This document shows positions 8,269 to 16,690 of a stretch of DNA of 63,844 bases, in pieces. Source of the DNA: Clostridium sp. E02 (lineage in GTDB: Bacteria; Bacillota; Clostridia; Lachnospirales; Lachnospiraceae); assembly GCF_003833015.1 (NCBI RefSeq), contig NZ_RJLQ01000025.1, positions 1 to 63,844 on the forward strand, in the 5' to 3' direction. The notes beneath the pieces were generated by a model. The model ran no database searches. It was not told the origin of the DNA and was given only the letters and a program-made list of their open reading frames with translations. Positions within the stretch are counted from its first letter, which is position 1, and each line of letters begins with the position of its first letter. Position numbers and translations under genes: made by a program.

Positions 8269-8772
8269 ATGGCAAAAGTTGAATTAAAGCAACCAGTTGT
8301 AAGCGAGATTAAAGAATTACTTGACGGCGCTGAGACAGCGGTAGTTGTAGATTACCGTGGAATCACCGTTGCTGAGGATACAGAGCTTCGTAAGAAATTA
8401 AGAGAGGCTGGTGTTTCCTACAAAGTATACAAGAATACCATGATCCGTTTTGCAGCTAAGGGTACAGCATTTGAAGCATTAGACCCAAATCTGGAAGGAC
8501 CTACAGCACTTGCTGTATCCAAGACAGATGCAACCGCTCCAGCTAGAATTTTGGCTGAGTTTGCAAAGACAGCTCCCGCTTTAGAAGTTAAGGGCGGCGT
8601 TGTTGAAGGTGTTTATTACGATGCGATAGGTATGGAGCAGATCTCCAGCATTCCTTCCAGAGAAGTTCTTCTTGGAAAGTTACTGGGAAGCATCCAGTCA
8701 CCAATCACAAATTTTGCCCGTGTTCTCAAGCAAATTGCAGACGGACAGGGTCAAGAAGCAACAGAAGCATAA
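8269..8772 (+). CDS. rplJ: Large ribosomal subunit protein uL10
   Basis: A 167-residue protein that anchors L7/L12 dimers to the 50S stalk. It has the conserved N-terminal VVVDYRGITVAEDTELRKKLREAG, the YKVYKNTMIRFA block and a C-terminal helix that binds L7/L12. The start follows AGGAGG at the end of an L10 leader. It is co-transcribed with rplL across a 121-bp gap that contains a perfect GC-rich dyad at 8788-8805. Confidence 0.97.
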   Translation: MAKVELKQPVVSEIKELLDGAETAVVVDYRGITVAEDTELRKKLREAGVSYKVYKNTMIRFAAKGTAFEALDPNLEGPTALAVSKTDATAPARILAEFAKTAPALEVKGGVVEGVYYDAIGMEQISSIPSREVLLGKLLGSIQSPITNFARVLKQIADGQGQEATEA

Positions 8773-8787
8773 TTTTCTCATTGAAAA

Positions 8788-8805
8788 CAAGCGGCTGGCC
8801 GCTTG
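8788..8805 (+). promoter_or_regulatory. GC-rich dyad between rplJ and rplL
   Basis: CAAGCGGC and GCCGCTTG are perfectly complementary with a 2-nt centre, and no T run follows. It may protect or process the mRNA so that more L7/L12 than L10 is made; this role is inferred. Confidence 0.45.
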
Positions 8806-8893
8806 TGTGTAGAAAATTGGCTGTTCGATGAGCCAAAGGCGAACCGAACTTTTATTAAAAAATAAAACATACTAATTACGGAGGTATATTATC

Positions 8894-9265
8894 ATGGCAA
8901 AGTTAACAACAGCTGAGTTTATTGAAGCGATTAAAGAATTATCTGTTTTAGAATTAAATGATTTAGTAAAGGCTTGTGAAGAAGAATTTGGGGTATCCGC
9001 AGCAGCAGGCGTTGTAATGGCTGGAGCAGGTCCTGCAGCAGCAGCTGAAGAGAAAACTGAATTTGACGTAGAATTAACTGAAGTAGGTCCTAACAAAGTT
9101 AAAGTTATCAAAGTTGTACGTGAAGCTACTGGCTTAGGCTTAAAAGAAGCAAAAGAAGTAGTTGATGGTGCTCCTAAGGTAGTAAAAGCTGGCGCTACTA
9201 AGGAAGAAGCTGAGCAGATTAAGGCTTCTTTAGAAGCAGAAGGCGCAAAAGCTACTTTAAAGTAA
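8894..9265 (+). CDS. rplL: Large ribosomal subunit protein bL12 (L7/L12)
   Basis: A 123-residue stalk protein present in several copies per ribosome, recruiting translation GTPases. The N-terminal dimerisation part ([27 protein letters not shown]), an Ala/Gly-rich hinge and the C-terminal domain ([38 protein letters not shown]) are all present. The codons are strongly biased, as expected for high expression. A clean terminator follows. rpoB, which usually comes next in related bacteria, is not in the window. Confidence 0.98.
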   Translation: MAKLTTAEFIEAIKELSVLELNDLVKACEEEFGVSAAAGVVMAGAGPAAAAEEKTEFDVELTEVGPNKVKVIKVVREATGLGLKEAKEVVDGAPKVVKAGATKEEAEQIKASLEAEGAKATLK

Positions 9266-9281
9266 TTTAAGCCTTTATAGA

Positions 9282-9322
9282 ACAGGGTCTGATCCTAAGA
9301 ATAGGGACAGACCCTGTTTTTC
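9282..9322 (+). terminator. Rho-independent terminator after rplL
   Basis: ACAGGGTCTG (9282-9291) pairs with CAGACCCTGT (9308-9317), followed by TTTTT. This ends the rplJ-rplL unit and shows that no rpoB reads on from it. Confidence 0.9.
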
Positions 9323-9413
9323 ATGGTAGGAAAATTTTCTATTTTTCTTTTGGTTAAAATCATGTCCCACTATAGTTGCAAACATCCTAGTATTGGGAAA
9401 TCATAGATTAGTC

Positions 9414-9442
9414 TTGACATTTTATGATTTTCGGGTTAAAAT
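9414..9442 (+). promoter_or_regulatory. Promoter of the cold-shock gene
   Basis: TTGACA at 9414-9419 and TAAAAT at 9437-9442 with a 17-bp spacer. It predicts a leader of about 135 nt, a length typical of cold-shock mRNAs. Confidence 0.75.
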
Positions 9443-9471
9443 TAACGTGTAATATCGTATGGAGTTATGAT

Positions 9472-9532
9472 TTCACATATTTTTGTAAGTCATTATTTTC
9501 GGATGATGATTTACAAAAATATGTGAATTTTT
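9472..9532 (+). promoter_or_regulatory. Long inverted repeat in the cold-shock leader
   Basis: Perfect 17-nt arms (9472-9488 and 9511-9527) are followed by five T residues. It is A/T-rich, so its stability should change with temperature. It may act as a transcription attenuator or as a cold-responsive structure for the cold-shock gene; which one cannot be told from sequence. Confidence 0.6.
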
Positions 9533-9583
9533 GTTTCAGGCGATATATCAAATTATTTATTTTTTTAATAGGAGGTACACGTT

Positions 9584-9787
9584 ATGAACAACGGTACAGT
9601 AAAATGGTTTAATGGTGCTAAGGGATATGGTTTCATCGTGAATGACGCTACTGGCGAAGAAGTATTCGTACATTTTTCCGGAATTATGTCTGATGGTTAT
9701 AAGACACTGGAAGAAGGCCAGAAAGTGACTTATGAAACAACAGAAGGAAACCGTGGTCTGCAGGCAGTTAATGTTTGTATGGCTTAA
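9584..9787 (+). CDS. csp: Cold-shock protein (CspA family)
   Basis: A 67-residue single cold-shock domain that binds single-stranded RNA and DNA and melts RNA structures. It has RNP1 (KGYGFI) and RNP2 (VFVHF) motifs after [12 protein letters not shown]. The ATG at 9584 follows AGGAGG. It has its own promoter, a long leader with a 17-nt inverted repeat, and its own terminator, so it is a single-gene unit. Confidence 0.96.
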   Translation: MNNGTVKWFNGAKGYGFIVNDATGEEVFVHFSGIMSDGYKTLEEGQKVTYETTEGNRGLQAVNVCMA

Positions 9788-9823
9788 TTGATCGCGAAAG
9801 CATCAATTTATAAGCGAACCTTT

Positions 9824-9865
9824 AAGAGCTGTCCCCATTCAAGATGGAAGGGCAGCTCTTTTTTA
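9824..9865 (+). terminator. Rho-independent terminator after csp
   Basis: AAGAGCTGTCC and GGGCAGCTCTT form the stem, followed by TTTTTAT. It also faces the convergent gene on the minus strand. Confidence 0.85.
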
Positions 9866-9897
9866 TTTGTAAAATTTGTGCAATAAATAATAAGTAT

Positions 9898-10518
9898 TTA
9901 GGGAGTAGTGCTGCATGTAAGAAGTAGGGAGTCTGTGTAGATGTGTTTGATTAAGTTGAGGGTGGGGGGGATACCAAGATTGCTGATGTTTAAAAGAAGC
10001 TGATAGGTCTCGATGCTTCCCCACTTATGGTCGGTATAGGTTTCATAGTAATGTCTTCTTCGATTATCGGTGCGCTTGATACATAGCTCTGCTTCTTTTT
10101 TTGATATTCCATAGCGTTCCATAATACGATGAATCCGGTCATTTTTGGAGGCGCATATAAATATGTGAATGATTTGGGAATAATCCCGGAGTATGTAGTC
10201 GGCACATCTGCCTACGATGATGCAGGGACCTTTCTTTGCAAGGTTTTGAATGATTTCTTTCTGGGCCTGAAAGGTGCAATCGTTTAGGGATACATGGTGT
10301 GGGGCTAGCCCATTGTACCGATAGGCAGAGCGAAATGTATTGTAGATCGATTCATCTACCTCTTCAACAGTGCCCTCAGTGAGCCCTAATTTGATGGCGG
10401 TCTTATTGACTAAAATTCTGTCGTACATAGGAATTCCAAGTTCTTGGGATAATTTCTCTGCAATGTCGTGACCTCCACTGCCAAATTGGCGTCCTATGGT
10501 AATAATTTTGTGCTCCAT
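9898..10518 (-). CDS. Cytidylate kinase-like family protein
   Basis: A 206-residue P-loop protein of the cytidylate-kinase-like (Cytidylate_kin2) family common in Lachnospiraceae. The N-terminus has ITIGRQFGSGGHDIAEKL, a Walker A variant, followed by GIPMYDR; GRCADYIL lies mid-protein and an arginine-rich lid (KRTDNRRRHYYETYT) near residue 150. The family resembles CMP kinase but its substrate is not firmly known, and true cmk is usually elsewhere. It is the only clear minus-strand gene in the window and is convergent with csp. The start has an AGGAGTGG site upstream on the minus strand. Confidence 0.85.
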   Translation of the reverse strand: MEHKIITIGRQFGSGGHDIAEKLSQELGIPMYDRILVNKTAIKLGLTEGTVEEVDESIYNTFRSAYRYNGLAPHHVSLNDCTFQAQKEIIQNLAKKGPCIIVGRCADYILRDYSQIIHIFICASKNDRIHRIMERYGISKKEAELCIKRTDNRRRHYYETYTDHKWGSIETYQLLLNISNLGIPPTLNLIKHIYTDSLLLTCSTTP

Positions 10519-10697
10519 ATGGGACCACTCCTTTCTTTTTTGGAAATTTACAGAAGACGTTTGGTGTACTTTTTATTATATCTTAATCATAGCCTAGTTT
10601 AGAAGAAAAGAATAGAGAAATCTGGAAAATTAGGTTTTATTTTTGGTTCTTATTCCATAGATTGATTAATAAAGGCAGAAAGCCGGTCTTGTGTTAT

Positions 10698-11417
10698 ATG
10701 AAGATGAGATGGAAGGCAGCTTGTTTACTGGCTGTTCTTGTATTAGACATTTTTTTGGTGGGTGCTATGAAGGATTCGTATCATAAAACAAGAGATACAT
10801 TATTTCTTCCGGTTGATGCAGAGGCTGAATCAAAGGAAAAGGTCAAGGAACAGTTTTCTGGAAATAAGCAAATCGCATTGACGTTTGATGATGGACCTCA
10901 TTCGAACTATACACCAAAGCTTCTCGATGGACTTCGTGAAAGAGGAGTTCATGTGACTTTTTTCCTTCTGGGTGAGAATGTAGTAGGAAAAGAAGCAATT
11001 GTAAAACAAATGCAGGAAGATGGACATTTGATTGGAAATCACGGATATAGTCATGTTCAGCTGAATAAAGAGTCTGTGTTAAGCGCCTGTGAGCAAATAG
11101 AAGAAAATAATAAGCAGATTGAGGCAATCACTGGAGTGAGACCTCAGTATCTGCGTCCCCCATTTGGATCTTGGAACGATGAACTGCAATGTACCACCAA
11201 CATGTCTGTTGTCTTGTGGGATGTAGATACGTTGGATTGGAAAACACAAAACACCCAAAAAGTAGTTCGATACATCCTAAAGCATGCGGAACCAGGAGAT
11301 ATTATATTACTTCATGATGTGTTTCCGACTTCTGTGGAGGCAGCACTTGAAGCAATTGATATTCTTTCCAAGGAAGGCTATACGTTTGTTACTGTGGATG
11401 AGTTGCTGATCGATTGA
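10698..11417 (+). CDS. Polysaccharide deacetylase (NodB domain), membrane-anchored
   Basis: Predicted carbohydrate esterase family 4 enzyme removing N-acetyl groups from peptidoglycan or a related polymer outside the cell. All five family motifs are visible: TFDDGPHS, HGYSH, RPPFGSWND, LWDVDTLDW and ILLHDVF, including the Asp-His-His metal ligands. A hydrophobic segment at about residues 5-23 acts as signal anchor. The ATG at 10698 begins MKMRWKAACLL; an in-frame TTG at 10662 is possible, and neither has a good ribosome-binding site. It stands alone, 143 bp from a divergent gene. Confidence 0.88.
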   Translation: MKMRWKAACLLAVLVLDIFLVGAMKDSYHKTRDTLFLPVDAEAESKEKVKEQFSGNKQIALTFDDGPHSNYTPKLLDGLRERGVHVTFFLLGENVVGKEAIVKQMQEDGHLIGNHGYSHVQLNKESVLSACEQIEENNKQIEAITGVRPQYLRPPFGSWNDELQCTTNMSVVLWDVDTLDWKTQNTQKVVRYILKHAEPGDIILLHDVFPTSVEAALEAIDILSKEGYTFVTVDELLID

Positions 11418-11446
11418 GGTTGTATGACCTAACTGCATACAGCCAC

Positions 11447-11475
11447 TTGACTTTAAGCATTATTTGTATTAATAT
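11447..11475 (+). promoter_or_regulatory. Promoter of the GntR operon
   Basis: TTGACT at 11447-11452 and TAATAT at 11470-11475 have a 17-bp spacer. The large dyad at 11454-11496 covers the spacer, the -10 element and the start point, so repressor binding would block it. Confidence 0.7.
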
Positions 11476-11496
11476 AAATAATACAAATAATGCTTA
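11454..11496 (+). promoter_or_regulatory. GntR/YtrA-type operator dyad
   Basis: Perfect 17-nt inverted arms (11454-11470 and 11480-11496) around a 9-nt centre, lying just before the regulator gene. GntR-type repressors commonly bind dyads over their own promoter. No T run follows, so it is not a terminator. Confidence 0.7.
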
Positions 11497-11517
11497 ATGA
11501 ATGAATGGAGGATAAGA

Positions 11518-11916
11518 ATGTTAGTTAAGCTTAACACTGCAAGTTCAACACCTATCTATGTGCAATTGCGTAATCAAATAGTTATGGGAATAGGACGGGG
11601 AGATTTGAAAATTGGACAAGGGCTACCTACTGTTCGGCAAATGGCAGAAGACATTTGTATAAATATGATGACGGTGACAAAAGCTTATACCATCCTTAAA
11701 AATGAAGGATACATTGAAATTGACCGTCGTCATGGAGCCAAAATTAAACCGACAGCACTTTTAACAGGTGACTTTACAGAGAAAATTGAAAGTGAGCTAG
11801 CTTTACTCATTACTGAATCATCGATAAAAGGAATAAAAAAAGAATACTTTTTAAAAACATGTGAAGAATTGTTTGATGGATTGAATATTATACAAATGGC
11901 AGGTGAAAGTATATGA
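11518..11916 (+). CDS. GntR-family transcriptional regulator (YtrA type)
   Basis: A 132-residue regulator with the short YtrA-like layout: an N-terminal winged helix (PIYVQLRNQIVMGI, LPTVRQMAEDICINMMTVTKAYTILKNEGYIE) over residues 8-80 and a short helical tail rather than a large ligand domain. The ATG at 11518 follows GGAGG; the frame extends to an ATG at 11497 that lacks a site. Such regulators usually repress adjacent membrane-protein or ABC transporter genes. It overlaps the next gene by 4 bp (ATGA), and a large palindrome over the promoter is the likely operator. Confidence 0.88.
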   Translation: MLVKLNTASSTPIYVQLRNQIVMGIGRGDLKIGQGLPTVRQMAEDICINMMTVTKAYTILKNEGYIEIDRRHGAKIKPTALLTGDFTEKIESELALLITESSIKGIKKEYFLKTCEELFDGLNIIQMAGESI

Positions 11917-13294
11917 TTTCTATAATTATTAATATATTTGTCACAATAGTGATTTTATTTGCACTAATGTTAACAAACAATACTGCGGAAAAAGCTAATG
12001 GTAATATTCTTCTTGGAGCCTCACTCCCCTATTCAGAACTTAAAAATAAAGAAGTACTGAAAATTATTCAAGATTACCATAGAACTTATATTTTAGTAGG
12101 CGTGATATTTTTTATACTTATTCTTCCACTTCTAATTTTTTCAAAATATGTTTCGATTAGCACATTATATATTTTATTTTGGTGCTGCTTGATATTCTAT
12201 ATAAACAGTATAATTAAAAAAAGTATTTTAATAAATTATATTTGTTGAAAAGAAAAAAAGGATGGTTTGTCGGAGAAAAAAATATTATTAGCATTGATAC
12301 AGAGGTAAGTAGATTAAAAGGCAAAATGGTCCTCTCAAAGTTTTGGTTTATCTTCGCTTTTGTTATTTCTATAATACCCGTAGTGTTATTATTATTGGAA
12401 AATGAGTATCATTATTTTTCTTGGATATATCCTATTTGTTCAATTGCATGCGTAGGTGTAGGATACTTTGCCTACCGGCTAGTAACAAAAGAACGGACTG
12501 TCACATACTCAGAAAAAACGGAAATAAATTTAGCCCTGAATCAAATATATAAATATCAATGGTCAAAATGCTGGATTTTGCAAGCGTACATTGGAAGTAT
12601 ACTTTATACGCTTATGTTTTTCTTAGCTCGATATCATTTTCTTCATTTATTTATAATGTTTGCCCTTCTTGGTATATCCACTTGTTTGACCTTTGCGCCT
12701 ATTTTATCTGCTTATTTTAAAGTAAGAGACAAACGCAATAATCTGTTCCTATTTGCTTCTAGTGAGGTGTATACAGATGAAGATCAATACTGGAAGACGG
12801 GAAGCTATAATAATCCAAATGACAAACGTGTTTGGGTTGAAAAGCGCGTTGGTTTTGGAACAACGATTAATATGGCATCAAGATCTGGGAAGTTTATTAA
12901 TATTTTTATTAATGTTATACTTGTTGCAAGTGTAATAGCAGTTATAGCTTTATCTAAATTTTTAATGCCACTGGACTTTGGTTCTGTGGAATTAGAAGTG
13001 AAAGATAATATTGCTTATATAAATGCACCTATGTACAGGGACTCTTTTTCAATGGATGATGTACAGGAAATTAAGAAGGTGGAACATCTACCTAAAATGA
13101 GCAAACGGAAAGGTGGAGATAGTGATAAATTTTATGTAGGTAGTTTTAATGTGCAGGGATATAGTAACTGCTCAGTATATGTACATCGGAACACTGCTCC
13201 CTATATTTTTGTTACTTTTTCAGATCGGGTTGTTATCTTTAATGGAAATTCACCAGAAAAAACAGAAAAATTTTATTTGCGGCTAATGAAGTAA
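11913..13294 (+). pseudogene. DUF5808-type membrane protein split by a -1 frameshift
   Basis: Two frames look like halves of one protein. The first (11913-12248, 111 residues) has two to three membrane spans. The second (up to 13294) has four or more spans, a DUF5808-like segment (YWKTGSYNNPNDKRVWVEKR, GFGTTINMA) and a C-terminal PH-like beta domain. Reading in the second frame upstream of its TTG start at 12242 gives KKYFNKLYLLKRKKGW, which joins smoothly to the end of the first half. The switch falls at a run of seven A (12216-12222). It could be a pseudogene, a sequencing error, or slippage that makes a full-length protein. The gene overlaps the GntR gene by 4 bp, so it is the probable target of that repressor; its molecular role is unknown. 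Confidence 0.65.
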
Positions 13295-13756
13295 TGCTTA
13301 GTCGATTGTACAGGTCTAAGACATGCCGCTCGTATGGGCGGCGGGCTTAAGTTGTATTTAAACATCAATTGGGACTTTACTATTTCAGAAACATTTGATA
13401 GAATGATATTGCTTCCATCTTTTATTTATCTTTACCTGTAAGTTTATGGGGTTTCTCAATACATCTCTATTTGTCGGATTTATTCAACATACCATCTCAA
13501 CTAACACAATTTTTTCTCTAATTAACTCACCATTTCTATCTTATTAATAATCTAGCGGTTTTCGAATTCTATCATTTATTCTAATCTATCAATCCAACCT
13601 AGAAACAATGTTTTATTTTATTCTTTTCGCATGTCAAAATTTAAATCTAAATATTCTGGCGTCAATTGCCACAATAAAATTCCATTAAACCTAATTGAAA
13701 TACTTTTTTTGATTCCATTATAAATAGGATCAATGAGAAAAATATATAAGTAAGGA
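13295..13756. other. AT-rich intergenic region before the surface-protein operon
   Basis: A 462-bp gap with no credible gene. It starts with a GC-rich imperfect hairpin around 13325-13350 lacking a T run, then is very A/T-rich. A possible promoter, TTGAAA (13695-13700) and TATAAA (13719-13724) with an 18-bp spacer, lies about 35 bp before the next gene. Confidence 0.5.
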
Positions 13757-16030
13757 GTGATATTTATATACAAAATAAGAAAGGTCAAATTTATTGTGTT
13801 ATTGGGTGCAGTACTAACCGCATCCAGTATTCCATTCTCCGGTTATGGGGCATGGATACAAAAAGATATGAATTGGTTTTATGAAGAAAATTGGGTGTAT
13901 GAAAAAAACACTTGGAAGGAAATTGAAGGATCTTGGTACTATTTTGACCAAACAGGATACATGGTTACTGGTTGGAAATTAATTAACAACAGATGGTATT
14001 TTTTCAATCCCATATCCGATGGGACAAAAGGAAAAATGCTTACCGGGTGGCAATGGATTGATGGGCACTGCTATTACCTGGCAGGAATCCTTGATTCTCA
14101 TTACCCGGAAGGTGCAATGTATTCAGATACCATGACTCCAGATGGGTTTCAGGTTAACAGCTCTGGGGCATGGTCAGATAAAGACGGTAAAGTACAGTAC
14201 ACAGATGGTAAAGGGATACAGACAATAACAACAACAATAAGGTCAGTAAATAAATTTTTTTTGGGAGGTTCTGGTGGAGGCGGTGGATCAAGACATAGTA
14301 GCAGACATAGATCCGGTCATAAAAGTAATGAATCCAAAAATCGGGATAATACAAAAGTGGATGTGTCCACTCCATCCGATGCACAATCAGCAGATAAGAA
14401 TTCAGGTAGTAAAGTGGAAGAGTATAGCTACACCATTAGATATCTGAATGCTGCGAATAAAACCGTTCTCCAGATTGTGACTGGAAAAGAAACTAAAAAT
14501 ACAGAAATTATAATTGATAATCCAAATACTGAGGGTTACAAGATATGTAAAAATCAGAAGGAAAGTTTTCTTCTCTCAAAAAATGGAATGACAATTACGA
14601 TTTATCTAAAAATGGATAGTGACTGTGCTACGCCCTCAGAAGCGACACCTTCACAAGCGAAGAAAAAGGTTTCATGGAAGGTCTATTTTGTAGAAGAGGA
14701 CGATCATAGGAATCAAATATTGAAATCTCAACATGGAAAGACGGAGGAAGGTTTGGAACTTGTGATTGATTATCCTGATACTATCGCAGGTGCAGATGGA
14801 TACTATTATTACTCTACACTTCCTAGTCCATGGACGACTGAGGTATATGGATCTGGAACACAAAAGTATTATATTGAATTTGAAAAAGGAAACAAGATAC
14901 CCACGAAAGATGATCCTGATCAGGAATCAAAGGATAAGTTAAGCAAATGGTTAGAGACTATAAGTTCATGGGATTTTGAAATTACGGGAAGGAAACCAAC
15001 CGATTCGCAGATTATAACAGATAGCAGGGAAGGAAGTAACGAAAGGATTTTAAACTTAGTTTCTATGGCTAAAGGTTCGGATCGAAAGGAGCTCTATCTC
15101 GTTGCAAAGGGTTATATACCAAACTCGGTGATTATAGGTCAGACGTTTGATGATGTAACAAATGTATCAAATTTGATTATGGATGAATTCATAATAGATG
15201 GTAAAACCTATACCGTTATGCGAGTGGGATTTGAGAAGATTTATGATGAGGAAACCTGTAATCATGATTATGAAGTAATAGAAAGAGTAGAGCCTACAAG
15301 TACAGAGGACGGTTATGAAATAGTCAGATGTAGAAATTGCGGCAAGGAAGAAACGATTATATTGCCAGCAACAAGTCAGGCAGGTGATACGCACTATAAC
15401 ATCGGTGATGTACAGGCTAGAACCATAGGAGATAAAATTTATCTGTTTCGGTGCATTGATGATGATTTTGAGGATGCACTAGGAAATAACAAGCAGACAG
15501 CGTTATTTTTGTGTGATAGCGTGATTCGATCGGATATTGACGGAACAGGAAGTAAACGGAGTTTTGGAGAAATAAATAATTATAAATACTCAAATGTAAG
15601 GGAATGGTTGAAGGAACATGCTCTTGATCGGCGGTTTGCCCAGGATACATACATAGGAATTACAAAGTCTTACATCGGAGCAACAAAGAAAGGCACCTAT
15701 GAACAGTTTTTAGATAGCAGTTTAATGGGATTTGACCGTTTGTATCAGTCCATGGAAGATAAGGTTTTTCTTCTCTCTGTGGAGGAAGCCAATAAGTACC
15801 GGGATTATCTCTGGAAGTTCAATGGAAGTGAGGAAAACAATTCGGAATCCCAAATATCTGCTTATTCAAAGGGATATTATCTTAGGACGCCACAGGATAA
15901 CGGGAGGGATAAGTTCCAGTATGGAAAAGGGATTTATTCGGTCAGTCTGGTAGACGGGAATATAAAGCCAGTTGATGTAAGGGAAACCAGTATAGGAATT
16001 CGGCCAGTCATGGCGGTTCCACAGGGATAG
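13757..16030 (+). CDS. Secreted CW-repeat protein with DUF6273-like C-terminus
   Basis: A 757-residue extracellular protein. A signal peptide ends near GYGA. Residues 32-140 are choline-binding-type repeats (WYYFDQTGYMVTGW, WYFFNPISDGTKGKMLTGWQWI) ending in TPDGFQVNSSGAW, normally for wall attachment. A Gly/Ser/His-rich linker follows, then two MucBP-like beta domains separated by ATPSEATPSQA. A small CNH...CRNCG segment at about 495-530 may bind metal. The last 200 residues resemble DUF6273. The only standard start (GTG at 13757) overlaps the AAGGAG site; a start at ATA 13766 would be better placed but non-standard. It is the first gene of a run of closely spaced surface genes. Confidence 0.75.
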   Translation: MIFIYKIRKVKFIVLLGAVLTASSIPFSGYGAWIQKDMNWFYEENWVYEKNTWKEIEGSWYYFDQTGYMVTGWKLINNRWYFFNPISDGTKGKMLTGWQWIDGHCYYLAGILDSHYPEGAMYSDTMTPDGFQVNSSGAWSDKDGKVQYTDGKGIQTITTTIRSVNKFFLGGSGGGGGSRHSSRHRSGHKSNESKNRDNTKVDVSTPSDAQSADKNSGSKVEEYSYTIRYLNAANKTVLQIVTGKETKNTEIIIDNPNTEGYKICKNQKESFLLSKNGMTITIYLKMDSDCATPSEATPSQAKKKVSWKVYFVEEDDHRNQILKSQHGKTEEGLELVIDYPDTIAGADGYYYYSTLPSPWTTEVYGSGTQKYYIEFEKGNKIPTKDDPDQESKDKLSKWLETISSWDFEITGRKPTDSQIITDSREGSNERILNLVSMAKGSDRKELYLVAKGYIPNSVIIGQTFDDVTNVSNLIMDEFIIDGKTYTVMRVGFEKIYDEETCNHDYEVIERVEPTSTEDGYEIVRCRNCGKEETIILPATSQAGDTHYNIGDVQARTIGDKIYLFRCIDDDFEDALGNNKQTALFLCDSVIRSDIDGTGSKRSFGEINNYKYSNVREWLKEHALDRRFAQDTYIGITKSYIGATKKGTYEQFLDSSLMGFDRLYQSMEDKVFLLSVEEANKYRDYLWKFNGSEENNSESQISAYSKGYYLRTPQDNGRDKFQYGKGIYSVSLVDGNIKPVDVRETSIGIRPVMAVPQG

Positions 16031-16039
16031 GAGAGGACG

Positions 16040-16495
16040 ATGGTAAAACTTAATTTAAGGCTATTAAGAAATAGATTATTTAGTGTTATTGATGATCAAT
16101 ATATGGGGGGAATTCCACAAGAAACTCTGAAAGAGGTAATACAAAGTGGAGCATTTTCTCAAATCGTGATGCCTATCTTTTCTGCTTATTTAATTTTACG
16201 TTTTATGTATTTGTTATTGGGAAATGCCGGGGTAATAAAGATAAATTCAATCATTGAACTTATAGGTGGCTTCTTTTTGGCCTATATCATGATTAAATTT
16301 CAGCCAAATGTCACTCCTGACTTAATGATCATTTTCTTATGTTGTTTTTTAATGATTAAACTGGTTTTATTGACAATCACAAAGATATTAAAAATACCGA
16401 CAAGACACTTTGGCAGTTTCGAAACGAAAATGATTTACCCCAAATATGGGATTGCAGTGGCAGTAGATAAGAAAGAAAGGAGGGAAGAGTCATGA
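16040..16495 (+). CDS. Small multi-span membrane protein
   Basis: A 151-residue protein with about three hydrophobic segments (residues 45-60, 72-88 and 95-112) and a charged C-terminus. I do not recognise a family. It starts 10 bp after the upstream CW-repeat gene and overlaps the next small gene by 4 bp (ATGA), so it is translationally coupled within the surface-protein operon. A role in export or placement of the surface proteins is possible but unsupported. Confidence 0.7.
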   Translation: MVKLNLRLLRNRLFSVIDDQYMGGIPQETLKEVIQSGAFSQIVMPIFSAYLILRFMYLLLGNAGVIKINSIIELIGGFFLAYIMIKFQPNVTPDLMIIFLCCFLMIKLVLLTITKILKIPTRHFGSFETKMIYPKYGIAVAVDKKERREES

Positions 16496-16659
16496 TTTCA
16501 CTATTATATTTATTGTTTGCTTTTCTCTGTGCAGCGATTGTTATTTTGTTATTTGTCGGAATCGGCTGCATCGCATCTCTGAATTCCAGACCAAAGACGC
16601 AGGAGGACGAGGAACAAATGGAGTGGTTGATCAATTACCAAAGTACACAGATAAAATAA
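16492..16659 (+). CDS. 55-residue single-span membrane protein
   Basis: ATG at 16492 overlaps the preceding stop codon and follows AGGAGGGAAG. The product begins MISLLYLLFAFLC, has one membrane span over residues 3-30 and an acidic C-terminal tail (KTQEDEEQMEW). The tight coupling on both sides supports a real gene. No family is recognised; it may form a complex with the 151-residue neighbour. Confidence 0.6.
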   Translation: MISLLYLLFAFLCAAIVILLFVGIGCIASLNSRPKTQEDEEQMEWLINYQSTQIK

Positions 16660-16690
16660 AGAAATCATGCACTTTTATGGAGAGAGGAAT

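Noticed and set aside
9424-9612. 62-residue open frame over the cold-shock leader
   Set aside because: It covers the inverted repeat and the ribosome-binding site of csp and has no family match.
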